The notes beneath the pieces were generated by a model. The model had not been told where the DNA came from. It saw nothing but the letters and a program-made list of their open reading frames with translations, and searched no databases. Positions 1 through 8,393 of a DNA stretch of 13,498 nucleotides are shown piece by piece. Source of the DNA: Chryseobacterium gleum (GTDB taxonomy: Bacteria > Bacteroidota > Bacteroidia > Flavobacteriales_D > Crocinitomicaceae); the NCBI GenBank assembly GCA_945877005.1, contig CAMCQL010000029.1:1-13498 (forward strand), written 5' to 3'. The first letter of the stretch is position 1; each line of letters begins with the position of its first letter. The position numbers and the translations under genes were made by a program.

Positions 1-1
1 T

Positions 2-2923
2 TCTAGACAAAAAGAAGTAAAAAAGAAAATTTCTCCCGAAAAATACAGAGAGGAATTACAAAAAGTAAAGGCCTACATAGCTACGAATAATGCCTATGGT
101 GTAGATATTAACCCAACAGCCATTGAATTGGGAAAATTGTCTTTGTGGTTAAATGTGATTCATAAGGATATGGAAACCCCTTTCTTTGCGAATCGTTTGG
201 CAGTGGGGAATGCAGTTGTTGGTGCCTGGTTTAAGGTCTATAACGAAAAAGACCTCAAAAAGAAATGGTGGGAAAAAGAGCCTACACTTTTAGAGTTTGG
301 AGCACATAAAATAAAACGCAAAAACGACCAAATATACCATTTCTTGTTGCCAGATAAAGGAATGGTTCCAAGCGCAGGGATTGCATTGTTGAAAAGCGAA
401 TTTCCAATATTTGCTTCGGGTGTAACTACTTGGAAAACAGAAATGCTGAAGCCATACAATACAGAAGAAATTGAACATTTAAAAACCATCTGTGAGCGCA
501 TTGATAACTTGCTCGAAGAGCATTACCGGTTTCAGAAGCAACTGAATCACCTTACGAAGAATAAAAACGATATTTGGGGAGGGACAAAAGATGTGGAGTT
601 TCAAGGAGGATTTAGTTTCTCGAACTACGAGCAAAAAGAATTTTTAAATGACGAAAGAAACCGTGAGTCTGCGCCTTATTACAAATTGAAAATGGTGATG
701 GATTATTGGTGCAGTTTGTGGTTTTGGGACGTACGCAAAGCAGATTTTTTACCAAGTAGACAGCAGTACCTTAATGACCTTACCAGCATTTTAAGTTTGG
801 ATCTTACCGCTGAACCGATAGCAGCACAAAAAGTAGTTTCTTCCTACAGCCAAGAAAGTCAATTGACCATGGTATTGGAAGAGCCTTCGGTTAAGGAACA
901 AGCACAACAACAAATTATTGAAAAAACGCAACAAAGCGATTTATTTGACAATAAAGAGCGCTTGCAAGAAGTTAAACTCTTGGCTGAAACACACCGTTTC
1001 TTTCACAACCAGTTGGAGTTTATAGAAGTTTTTAAAGAAAGAGGTGGTTTTGATGTAATTGTCGGAAATCCACCGTGGTTAAAAATAACTTTTGAGGAAA
1101 AAAGTTTAATGAGTGAAAAATTTCCTGAGGTTTTTATACGAAAAGTTTCTGCTACAAAAGCAAAAGAACTTCAAAATTCATATTTTCAAAACGAAACACA
1201 GAAAGAAGTTTATTTCGAAGAATATATTGGAACTGACTCTTCTGCTACTTTTATGAATGCGTTTCAAAACTATCCTTTGCTTAAAGGACAACAAACTAAT
1301 TTGTACAAATGTGTAATTGAAAATAGTTTTTCTTTAATTTCTGAAAAAGGATTTCTAGGATTATTGCACCCTGAAAGCGTTTATGACGATCCTAACGGGC
1401 AACGTTTACGTAAAGAAATTTATAATAGATTGAAATATCATTTTCAATTCAAAAATGAACTGATGTTATTCGCTGAAATTGACCATCATAATTTTTATGG
1501 AGCACATATTTATTCTGGAAGGAGAAGTAATATAGATTTTCTATCAATCAATAATTTATTTCATCCTTTTACTATTGATGGTTGTTTTGTTCATAATGGT
1601 TCTGGCTTAGCTGGTGGTTTTAAAATCAAAGACGAGAAGAGTAATAAAATGGTTTGGAATATTCAACCACATAATGATAGAATAGTTAGAATTAAAGATG
1701 AAGAACTAAAATTATTATCCAATTTTTTTGAAAATTCTGAAGAGTTTGAAAGTGCGAAATTGGTGAATCTACATACACAATCCATAATTTATATTATTAA
1801 TAAGTTAGCAGCACTTAAAACTAAAGTAGAAGATTTTGAAAATATTATTGATGAAGGATTTCACGAAACAAATGCACAAAATGATAATAAAATTGAAAGA
1901 CTATTAAAATCAAAAAGTCCAATAATAACGAGTAATGAATTAATAATTGGCGGCCCTCATTTTTTTGTTGGAAATCCATTATACAAAACACCTCGAGAAA
2001 TTTCTAAATTAAATTCAGATTATGATGTAATTAGCCTAACTGATATTGAAATAGATTTCATTAGCAACGTTAACTTTATTCCAGATAAGAATTTCAACTA
2101 CACTGAAAGTGATAAATATAAATTAGTATTCAGTCAAATGTTAAGTATAACAGGTGAAAGAACAATTCAGCCAGCACTTTTTCCACCAAATACGTTTCAT
2201 ATTAATACTGTTACTTCCATCACCTTTGAAAATGAACCTAGACTATTAGAATTGTCAGCTATTTCTAGTTCATTAGTAATTGATTTTTATGTAAAAATTA
2301 TTGGGAAAGGTGGCTTTTATTCGGGTTCTTTAAAAAAATTGTTATTGGGTATAAACAAGCAATTTGTTCCTCAATTGTTCATTAGAACTCTCCATTTAAA
2401 TTGCCTAAACAAGCACTATTCACCTCTTTGGGAACGTAATTTTCAAGAATCCTTCAAAAAAGACAATTGGAGTAAAAAAGATACCCGTTTAAAATCCTTT
2501 AGCGGTTTAACCAAAGAATGGAAATGGGAAACACCTTTACGCAATTGGTTTGAGCGCAGACAAGCCTTGGTGGAGATAGATGTTATCACCGCAATTGCAT
2601 TGGGTTTAACTTTGGAGGAGTTAATTCTCATTTACAATGTACAATTCCCAGTGCTTCAACAAAACGAAGACGATACTTGGTATGATACCAAAGGAAACAT
2701 TGTGTTTACTTGTTCTAAAGGTTTAACAGGAGTTGGTTTAGATCGAGCAGAATGGAACACTATAAAAGATTACAAAGAAGGTGAAACATACGAGCACACC
2801 ATCGAGAAAAGCGAGTTATACAAAGGAAAAGTCGTAACGTATTATGCTCCTTTTGATAAGTGTGATCGTGTGGAAGATTATAAAGTGGCGTGGGAGTATT
2901 TTGAGGGGGTGTTTAAGGATTAA
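2..2923 (+). CDS. N6-adenine DNA methyltransferase (Eco57I/PglX/DISARM-methylase type), 5' partial
   Basis: This protein likely transfers a methyl group from S-adenosylmethionine to adenine in a specific DNA site, marking self DNA. The frame is open from base 2 with no stop, and the motif YGVDINPTAIELGKLSLWL (acidic motif after the SAM loop) lies at about 95-151. A TTG at 128 that could be read as a start is therefore internal, and the true start and the glycine-rich motif I lie upstream of the window. The catalytic motif NPPW is at 1067-1078, preceded by a GGFDVIVG strand. A long variable region of about 1100-2400 contains GPHFFVGNPLYKTPR (about 1950-1995), a signature I associate with large single-chain methylases of this type. 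The conserved tail YYAPFDKCDRVEDYKVAWEY ends the protein. Only 4 bases separate it from the next gene. The family resembles the methylase of class 1 DISARM, but a type II or BREX-type relative is possible. No nuclease domain is visible in the part shown. Confidence 0.9.
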   Translation, partial: SRQKEVKKKISPEKYREELQKVKAYIATNNAYGVDINPTAIELGKLSLWLNVIHKDMETPFFANRLAVGNAVVGAWFKVYNEKDLKKKWWEKEPTLLEFGAHKIKRKNDQIYHFLLPDKGMVPSAGIALLKSEFPIFASGVTTWKTEMLKPYNTEEIEHLKTICERIDNLLEEHYRFQKQLNHLTKNKNDIWGGTKDVEFQGGFSFSNYEQKEFLNDERNRESAPYYKLKMVMDYWCSLWFWDVRKADFLPSRQQYLNDLTSILSLDLTAEPIAAQKVVSSYSQESQLTMVLEEPSVKEQAQQQIIEKTQQSDLFDNKERLQEVKLLAETHRFFHNQLEFIEVFKERGGFDVIVGNPPWLKITFEEKSLMSEKFPEVFIRKVSATKAKELQNSYFQNETQKEVYFEEYIGTDSSATFMNAFQNYPLLKGQQTNLYKCVIENSFSLISEKGFLGLLHPESVYDDPNGQRLRKEIYNRLKYHFQFKNELMLFAEIDHHNFYGAHIYSGRRSNIDFLSINNLFHPFTIDGCFVHNGSGLAGGFKIKDEKSNKMVWNIQPHNDRIVRIKDEELKLLSNFFENSEEFESAKLVNLHTQSIIYIINKLAALKTKVEDFENIIDEGFHETNAQNDNKIERLLKSKSPIITSNELIIGGPHFFVGNPLYKTPREISKLNSDYDVISLTDIEIDFISNVNFIPDKNFNYTESDKYKLVFSQMLSITGERTIQPALFPPNTFHINTVTSITFENEPRLLELSAISSSLVIDFYVKIIGKGGFYSGSLKKLLLGINKQFVPQLFIRTLHLNCLNKHYSPLWERNFQESFKKDNWSKKDTRLKSFSGLTKEWKWETPLRNWFERRQALVEIDVITAIALGLTLEELILIYNVQFPVLQQNEDDTWYDTKGNIVFTCSKGLTGVGLDRAEWNTIKDYKEGETYEHTIEKSELYKGKVVTYYAPFDKCDRVEDYKVAWEYFEGVFKD
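1100..2400 (+). other. Putative target-recognition region of the methyltransferase, AT-rich insert
   Basis: Between the catalytic NPPW and the conserved C-terminal tail the gene becomes clearly more AT-rich than its flanks. Hand counts of GC per 60 bases are 26 at 481-540, 26 at 721-780 and 28 at 2521-2580, against 17 at 1261-1320, 11 at 1681-1740 and 15 at 2041-2100. In this methylase class the sequence-specificity domain follows the catalytic motif, so this is the expected place for a target-recognition domain. The boundaries are approximate. That the segment was exchanged by recombination is an inference from composition only. Confidence 0.5.
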
Positions 2924-2927
2924 ATAT

Positions 2928-4022
2928 ATGGAAAGAACAGAGATACATAATTTAATTGCGTTGCCGGAAACTCCCTCTGGAATTCGCTTTCTTTTAATAG
3001 AATTCGTAAAAGAATTTGAGTCTCAAAATTCAATTGCATGGAATAAGGAAGTAAAAGCAACGAATAAGAAGTATCATTGCCATACATTACTAAAAAAAGG
3101 AATTGGGAAAATTATCTTTAATAAAGGTTTTACAGAAGAAAAATTATCACGAGATGAAATTAGTTGCCTATTTAACTATTACTACTTTCCAATTGTATTT
3201 GACAGTGCCTATCTGATATTTAACACTATCTGGGACAGGAGATTTGAAGATTTCTTCATAAATAATAACGCTTTGATATTTATTGATTTAGGAGCTGATT
3301 TAATTGCTTCCAGTATTGCTTTTGGTCAAATTTATAAAGACAAACTGCATAATAATTCAATATGGGATAAAAGTGATGTTGAAAAATATTATTTTAATTC
3401 TTATGTACTTATTAATGAGTCAAATTTATGCAATAATAGGCAAAAACTAACTGTATTAAATCGTGGAACACTTGATTGTCAGCATCCTGATTCAGGATTT
3501 GAATATGAAATTTTTAATCTGATAAATAATCCAATATGGCCATCTCATGAGTTTATTATTTCGGATATCTTTATGGATGGACAAGTTTCTAATTTTTCAA
3601 ACGGAACAAAAAGTTTTGACTTTAATTATTATGAGTTGAAAATAAAATTGTTCAATAAATTAACTTTTATCAATGAAAATTATGATGGGACTTTACCTAC
3701 ATTTCAATTAATTGAAAAATTCGATAACAATAAATGTTTTTTGATCAATATTAATTTCATAGAAACTAGTAGAATATTTGATAATGATAATATTTATCTT
3801 TTTTTTAAAAGATTATTTGTTGAATACAAACAAACTGATTTTGCGATTATTTTTCAAAATAATGGCAATGAAGAACTTCAAAATAAATGGGATATTTTTA
3901 AATCAAGCGTCGCAATGAAATCGATTAAATCAGGAGTCATTAAATTGACTTGTAATTCCAAAATACATATTTCGTACGAAGTATTATTTAGGTCTAAATA
4001 TGAACGATATAATTATTATTAA
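2928..4022 (+). CDS. Hypothetical protein with degenerate methyltransferase-like (Rossmann) loop
   Basis: I do not recognise this 364-residue protein. The ATG at 2928, 4 bases after the methylase stop, is preferred over an in-frame ATG at 2844 that would lie inside the methylase. A hydrophobic strand followed by FIDLGADLIASSIAFG (about residues 118-133) resembles the SAM-binding loop of a class I methyltransferase, but the usual GxGxG glycines are mostly lost. The preceding helix, YYYFPIVFDSAYLIF, aligns with ATYLPHYYQLIYKIF in the protein encoded at 4655-7207 (shared Y, P, Y, I and F), and a later FIISDI resembles LLMSDM there. It may therefore be a catalytically dead paralogue of that N-terminal domain. 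Asn, Ile and Phe are abundant, and GC is very low (12 of 60 bases at 3361-3420). No membrane segment or signal peptide is evident. A structural partner or sensor role is only a guess. Confidence 0.8.
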   Translation: MERTEIHNLIALPETPSGIRFLLIEFVKEFESQNSIAWNKEVKATNKKYHCHTLLKKGIGKIIFNKGFTEEKLSRDEISCLFNYYYFPIVFDSAYLIFNTIWDRRFEDFFINNNALIFIDLGADLIASSIAFGQIYKDKLHNNSIWDKSDVEKYYFNSYVLINESNLCNNRQKLTVLNRGTLDCQHPDSGFEYEIFNLINNPIWPSHEFIISDIFMDGQVSNFSNGTKSFDFNYYELKIKLFNKLTFINENYDGTLPTFQLIEKFDNNKCFLININFIETSRIFDNDNIYLFFKRLFVEYKQTDFAIIFQNNGNEELQNKWDIFKSSVAMKSIKSGVIKLTCNSKIHISYEVLFRSKYERYNYY

Positions 4023-4024
4023 AT

Positions 4025-4651
4025 ATGGATTTATTCAGCGAAATAGAGCAACAGGCTCCAAGAGAATTTGAAAAACACAGATTACTAGACGGTGAGGTTT
4101 GGGTGATGCGAAATTTTATGTCGCAGGAAGATGCAAATAGGTATTATAAAGTCCTAAAAGATTCGATAAACTGGAAACAAGAAGAGATTACTTTTTATGG
4201 TAAAACCTATCCAGTTCCTCGCAAAACTGCATGGTATGGTTATGAAGGTTTTAACTATACCTATTCGGGGATAAGTTGTAATCCAGATACTTGGACTAAA
4301 GAATTATTGGAAATCAAAAAAGACATTGAATCCTTTATGCCAGAGGAGGATTTTAATAGCGTTTTACTGAATCTTTATAGAGATGGCAATGATAAGGTAA
4401 GTTGGCACGCAGATGATGAAAAGGGATTGGGTAGAAATCCAACGATTGCTTCATTGAGCCTTGGTGCAACACGCTTCTTCGATTTGAAACATAAGGATAA
4501 CCCAGAATTGAAAATGAGAATTGATTTAACACCAGGTTCTTTAGTAATTATGACTGGAGAACTTCAACATCATTGGTTGCATCAAATTCCAGTTCAGAAA
4601 ACTATCAAAGAGCCGAGAATTAATTTGACATTTAGAACGATTAAACTGTAA
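4025..4651 (+). CDS. alkB: AlkB-family Fe(II)/2-oxoglutarate-dependent dioxygenase
   Basis: AlkB enzymes oxidise N-linked methyl groups on nucleic-acid bases (classically 1-methyladenine and 3-methylcytosine) using Fe(II), oxygen and 2-oxoglutarate, releasing formaldehyde and the restored base. The 208-residue protein has the normal family length and looks intact: the nucleotide-lid segment PRKTAWYG (about residues 65-72), YSGI (about 80-83), NLYRDGND (about 116-123), the iron ligands H128 and D130 in SWHADDE, the third ligand H186 in WLHQIP, and 2-oxoglutarate-binding R198 and R204 in RINLTFR. It most resembles the ALKBH2/ALKBH3-like bacterial branch. It starts 2 bases after the previous stop and ends 3 bases before the Hsp70 fusion, so it is co-transcribed with the putative defence genes. 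It is richer in GC than gene 2 (26 of 60 bases at 4381-4440). Whether it does ordinary alkylation repair or acts on marks made by this system cannot be told from sequence. Confidence 0.96.
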   Translation: MDLFSEIEQQAPREFEKHRLLDGEVWVMRNFMSQEDANRYYKVLKDSINWKQEEITFYGKTYPVPRKTAWYGYEGFNYTYSGISCNPDTWTKELLEIKKDIESFMPEEDFNSVLLNLYRDGNDKVSWHADDEKGLGRNPTIASLSLGATRFFDLKHKDNPELKMRIDLTPGSLVIMTGELQHHWLHQIPVQKTIKEPRINLTFRTIKL

Positions 4652-4654
4652 GTA

Positions 4655-7207
4655 ATGGATGTCTATAATGCAATAGTAGAAGGCATATCTTCAAAATTAT
4701 CATCTGGTCAGAGTATCGAATCATACCTTAATTCGCTGAAAAAATCAGTAAAGTCTTTGCGAGTAGCATATAGAAATAATCCTGTTTTTGTCAATTATGA
4801 AATAACTGATATTCAAGCGGCATATTTAGCAACATATTTACCGCATTATTATCAACTGATTTATAAAATATTTATCGAGGAAGTTCCAGATATATTCAAA
4901 GTCAAAAAGGAAGTGTTTTTGACTTTCATTGGAGGAGGGCCTGGTTCTGAAGCCTATGGAGCAATTAAGTATATTTTTAATAATTGTACAGATGTTGAAA
5001 CAATCCATGTTACTATTTTAGATATAAACGCTTCCACATGGGATTATAGTCATTCAATAGTTCTTGAAAATCTTGTTAGTTCTTTAAACAAAGGAAAAAC
5101 TCAAATTCATTGGAAATCCATTTCTTTTGATTTAACATCAACTGCTAATTTAAGTGACTCAAAGTCAATAATTGAAAAAAGTGACTTACTTGTTATTCAA
5201 AATTGTTTAAATGAAATAGCGAAAGTGGACCTTCCATCTTTAAAAACCAATATAAAAGCACTTTTTGAATATCTACCAAGTAAGGCTTATTTGCTAATGT
5301 CAGATATGACTTCGGTAGCAAGGCCAATTATGAATGATTTGGAGGCATATTTAGTAAGTACCTTTGCACCGAAGTTTTTAAGGTCAACACTTTCTTCAGG
5401 TTCAAGGTCACTCATATCGGTACATCATAGACCATCACCAATTATTACTCAAAACCTCTTAGTTGGTACAGATGGTTTGATACCTCGTAAAAATATCAGT
5501 TATGACTATTCTATTCTTTCTAAAGGTATCACAGAAGAACCAATAGATTATCAAGAACTTGGTTTTGCTGCGTTGTATAAACCTTTAGATTTCAAAAATC
5601 TTGATGCAAACGATTTTATTCATAAAAAGATATTTATTGGAATTGATTTTGGAACTTCGTCAACAGTCATTAGTACAGCTCAACTTGTTGATGGTAGAAT
5701 AAAAATCAAACCTATCCCAATAAAGCAAAAAGATCATTCTGGTTCGGTAACCAGCAACCCTTTAGTGCCTTCTGTTATGTCTTTTGTTAATGGAAATAGA
5801 CTTTTGGTTGGTATTCATGCAGCCGACCATAAACCATACCTTCAATATGGTAAAAACACATGGCATTCCTTCAAGCAAAACTTAGGCAAATTAGAAGAAA
5901 TAGACTATGCTAACTCTGAATTAGCACAAAACCCAAATTTTAAAATTTCTAATGCTAAAGAGGCTCTTACCCTATTTTTCTCCTATATAAAAAGAGAAAT
6001 GTTTCAATATCTAGAAGACAATAATTTACCAATCGAAGTAGAATATTCAATAAGCATACCTGCAGGTTTTCCTTCTAAAGAGAAGCAGACGTTAAGGTCC
6101 TGCCTCATAAATGCAGGCATTGAATGTGAAAACACCCCTTTCATTGAAGAGCCAAATGCAGCGCTAATAAATTACATTTATGAACAAAATATATTTATTC
6201 AAAGTAATCAGCCAAAGAATATTTTAGTTCTGGATTTAGGAGCAGGTACAGTAGATGTCTCTATTTTGCGTGCTGAAAAAGGAGACGATGGTTTTACTTC
6301 AAAATTACTTTCAGTAGTTCGACTCGGGAATATCGGTGGCAATTTAATTGACGAGTTAATGGCTGAGGAAATTATTCAAGAATTCAACATAAACGAACAG
6401 ATTAATGATTTTCTAAAAATTGAACTAGTAAGCCTTTGTGAAAAACTGAAAATAAAGATTTGTAGGGACATAATTGTTGATGCTGTAACCCATTTTGCAT
6501 TGCCAACATTAAGTAAGTCAAATGAGTTAAGAACTATCCCACCCTCTGTAAATCTAAATGCAATTGGAATAAACTCTATTGAATTGTCTTTTCAAACATT
6601 CAACAATTTAATGATGTCCTATTGGCTTGGTTCATCTGGTAATGATGGTGTAAAATCCACATTAGATAAGTCGATAGAAAATGCAGGGCTAACTTTGTCT
6701 ATGATTGATAAGATAATAGTGACCGGCGGTGGCGGTAGAAATCCATATATTAAAAATTTTGTAGCAAATTATTTTCAGGGTTCAGAATTGTTTATTTCAG
6801 ACAATATTCAAGAACAAGTTTCAAGAGGTGTTGCCATTCAATCATTTGTGCTCAACTCGTTTGGTAAAAACATAATAACACCAATCTTGGGACATGATAT
6901 ATACTTAAAAGGGTTCAATAAATCTGTTGTCCTTTTTGAGAATGGAATCAACATTCCCTCAACTGATATAGAAGTTTTCATTGATGAGCCATCCTCAAAT
7001 GATTCTTTTGCCATAGAATGTTATTCAAAAGAAAATGAAGATTACAGAAAGTATTTTATTCTTCCAGCTAATGTATGCATCTCAAAGTTGATTTTCTACA
7101 TTGCTCCTGATCAAGAATTGAGGTGTGAAATAGTTGGGTCGAATTATGAAAAGGATGCAACCGAGAGTTTCAAAAAATTACAAAACAAACTAATAAAAAT
7201 AAAATAG
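4655..7207 (+). CDS. Methyltransferase-like domain fused to Hsp70/DnaK-type ATPase
   Basis: The protein of 850 residues has two clear parts. Residues 1 to about 310 look like a class I SAM methyltransferase: helix AYLATYLPHYY, strand plus loop FIGGGPGSEAYG (about 91-102), acidic ILDIN (about 121-125), IQNCLNEI (about 181-188) and LLMSDMTS (about 213-220). The arrangement is reminiscent of Rsm22-type methyltransferases. Residues from about 325 form an Hsp70 nucleotide-binding domain: phosphate-1 loop GIDFGTSSTV, HSFKQNLGK, connect-1 FIEEPNAAL (about 495-503), phosphate-2 VLDLGAGTVDVSIL (about 524-537), GNIGGNLID and the adenosine motif IVTGGGGRNPYIKNF (about 687-701). The last 110 or so residues resemble the DnaK beta substrate-binding domain, with no helical lid. 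It lies between alkB and the SF1 ATPase in the same run of genes. ATP binding is well supported. Methyl transfer is plausible, and its substrate is unknown. Confidence 0.92.
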   Translation: MDVYNAIVEGISSKLSSGQSIESYLNSLKKSVKSLRVAYRNNPVFVNYEITDIQAAYLATYLPHYYQLIYKIFIEEVPDIFKVKKEVFLTFIGGGPGSEAYGAIKYIFNNCTDVETIHVTILDINASTWDYSHSIVLENLVSSLNKGKTQIHWKSISFDLTSTANLSDSKSIIEKSDLLVIQNCLNEIAKVDLPSLKTNIKALFEYLPSKAYLLMSDMTSVARPIMNDLEAYLVSTFAPKFLRSTLSSGSRSLISVHHRPSPIITQNLLVGTDGLIPRKNISYDYSILSKGITEEPIDYQELGFAALYKPLDFKNLDANDFIHKKIFIGIDFGTSSTVISTAQLVDGRIKIKPIPIKQKDHSGSVTSNPLVPSVMSFVNGNRLLVGIHAADHKPYLQYGKNTWHSFKQNLGKLEEIDYANSELAQNPNFKISNAKEALTLFFSYIKREMFQYLEDNNLPIEVEYSISIPAGFPSKEKQTLRSCLINAGIECENTPFIEEPNAALINYIYEQNIFIQSNQPKNILVLDLGAGTVDVSILRAEKGDDGFTSKLLSVVRLGNIGGNLIDELMAEEIIQEFNINEQINDFLKIELVSLCEKLKIKICRDIIVDAVTHFALPTLSKSNELRTIPPSVNLNAIGINSIELSFQTFNNLMMSYWLGSSGNDGVKSTLDKSIENAGLTLSMIDKIIVTGGGGRNPYIKNFVANYFQGSELFISDNIQEQVSRGVAIQSFVLNSFGKNIITPILGHDIYLKGFNKSVVLFENGINIPSTDIEVFIDEPSSNDSFAIECYSKENEDYRKYFILPANVCISKLIFYIAPDQELRCEIVGSNYEKDATESFKKLQNKLIKIK

Positions 7208-7212
7208 AAATT

Positions 7213-8382
7213 ATGAAATGGATGATAACCGAAGATAAATTGGGTACAGATCAAGTTGACTTAATAGATGAAATTGGTAAAATTAATAACAAGCCAATTT
7301 GGATTAAGGGACATGCTGGAAGTGGAAAGTCTGTCTTGCTGCTTCACTCACTTGCTGATTATTTAGTAAAAAAGCCTACAGCAAATGTTTGCGTAGTTGT
7401 ATTTACGAGAGCACTTGTGGATTTGTTGGAAACTGGACTTAGGCAAATTCCTAAGCTAAGTGGTAAAAACATACCGGTACTTACAATCTATCAATTAAAA
7501 TATAGAATTGAAAAAGGAATGGCTAATTATGATGCGATATTTTGTGATGAAGTTCAAGATTTACCATTAGAATTTATTCAATCAATAAAATCTGTATGCA
7601 AGCATTTAATTATTGCTGGTGATGCAGAGCAATCCATATATAATAGCGTTCCGATTTGGGACCAAAGGCCAGCAACATCCAAAGAAATTCAAGATTCTAT
7701 TGTTCCAATAGAAAAAAAATTAGGAGTCATTTACAGATTAACAGAATCTGTACTGAAGGTGCTAAAAAATGTATTTCCTTCAATGTTAAATGACATGCCC
7801 AATATTGCAAGGGTTGATACGGAAATTAAACTTTATCAATCTAATTCACAAGATAACGAACAAGAAATTAAGTATTGTTGGGATGAAATAAAACAAACCA
7901 ATACATTGCGAACTGCTGAGGTGAGTGCAGTGCTTATTAGTGGTCATGATGCAATTATGGAGTTTGTAAATACCGTTTTACGAATTGAAAAAATTGAACC
8001 ATGGCAAAGAGTAGATGGTAAAGATAGAAAACCTGATTATGAAGCATTGAATCTTTTTTTAAAAAATAATGGAGTTCCAATAATGTACGTCGGCAATAAT
8101 TATGGATCTTTAAGTGATGCTGATAGAGAAAATAAAGTGGTTTTAATGACCTATCACAGTGCGAAAGGCTTAGATTTTGATTATGTGTATTTGCCAATGG
8201 CAAATGATGATATGTATATTCATTCAAATATAGATTCTTTGCTTTTAGTAGCCCTCTCGCGATCCAAGTCTGGTTTGTTTATTAGTTATACAGGTTCGCT
8301 TTACCCTTCGTTACATAAGTTTTTGGTCGGTATCAAACCAAAACAAATTTCAAATAACGACAGTACTGAAGTAGTATTTTAA
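7213..8382 (+). CDS. Compact UvrD/Rep-like superfamily 1 helicase or ATPase
   Basis: The 389-residue protein carries the set of SF1 helicase motifs in order: a Gln near the start (TDQ), Walker A GHAGSGKS (residues 33-40), motif Ia VFTRALVD (63-70), Walker B CDEVQDLP (111-118), motif III IIAGDAEQSIYN (133-144), an arginine at YRLTES (174-179), motif V TYHSAKGLDFDYVYL (313-327) and motif VI LVALSRSK (345-352). UvrD and Rep are about 650-720 residues, so the accessory 1B and 2B subdomains must be largely absent. It may be a translocase or regulatory ATPase rather than a processive helicase. Motif VI has Ser where UvrD-type proteins usually have Thr and Ala (VALSRSK against VAxTRA). The gene follows the Hsp70 fusion by 5 bases, suggesting that the two ATPases work together. 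Confidence 0.92.
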   Translation: MKWMITEDKLGTDQVDLIDEIGKINNKPIWIKGHAGSGKSVLLLHSLADYLVKKPTANVCVVVFTRALVDLLETGLRQIPKLSGKNIPVLTIYQLKYRIEKGMANYDAIFCDEVQDLPLEFIQSIKSVCKHLIIAGDAEQSIYNSVPIWDQRPATSKEIQDSIVPIEKKLGVIYRLTESVLKVLKNVFPSMLNDMPNIARVDTEIKLYQSNSQDNEQEIKYCWDEIKQTNTLRTAEVSAVLISGHDAIMEFVNTVLRIEKIEPWQRVDGKDRKPDYEALNLFLKNNGVPIMYVGNNYGSLSDADRENKVVLMTYHSAKGLDFDYVYLPMANDDMYIHSNIDSLLLVALSRSKSGLFISYTGSLYPSLHKFLVGIKPKQISNNDSTEVVF

Positions 8383-8393
8383 AAATTAACATC

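Noticed and set aside
128..130. TTG as the start of the methyltransferase gene
   Set aside because: The frame is open back to base 2 and already encodes a conserved methylase motif upstream of this codon, so the gene begins outside the window.
2844..2927. Earlier in-frame ATG for the second gene, overlapping the methylase by 80 bases
   Set aside because: The overlapping part encodes an unrelated-looking peptide, while the ATG at 2928 gives the short gap seen at every other junction.
8383..8393. Promoter or terminator in the largest gap of the operon
   Set aside because: Eleven bases are too short for a terminator or for the TTG and TAnnTTTG promoter boxes of Bacteroidota, and no hairpin is present.
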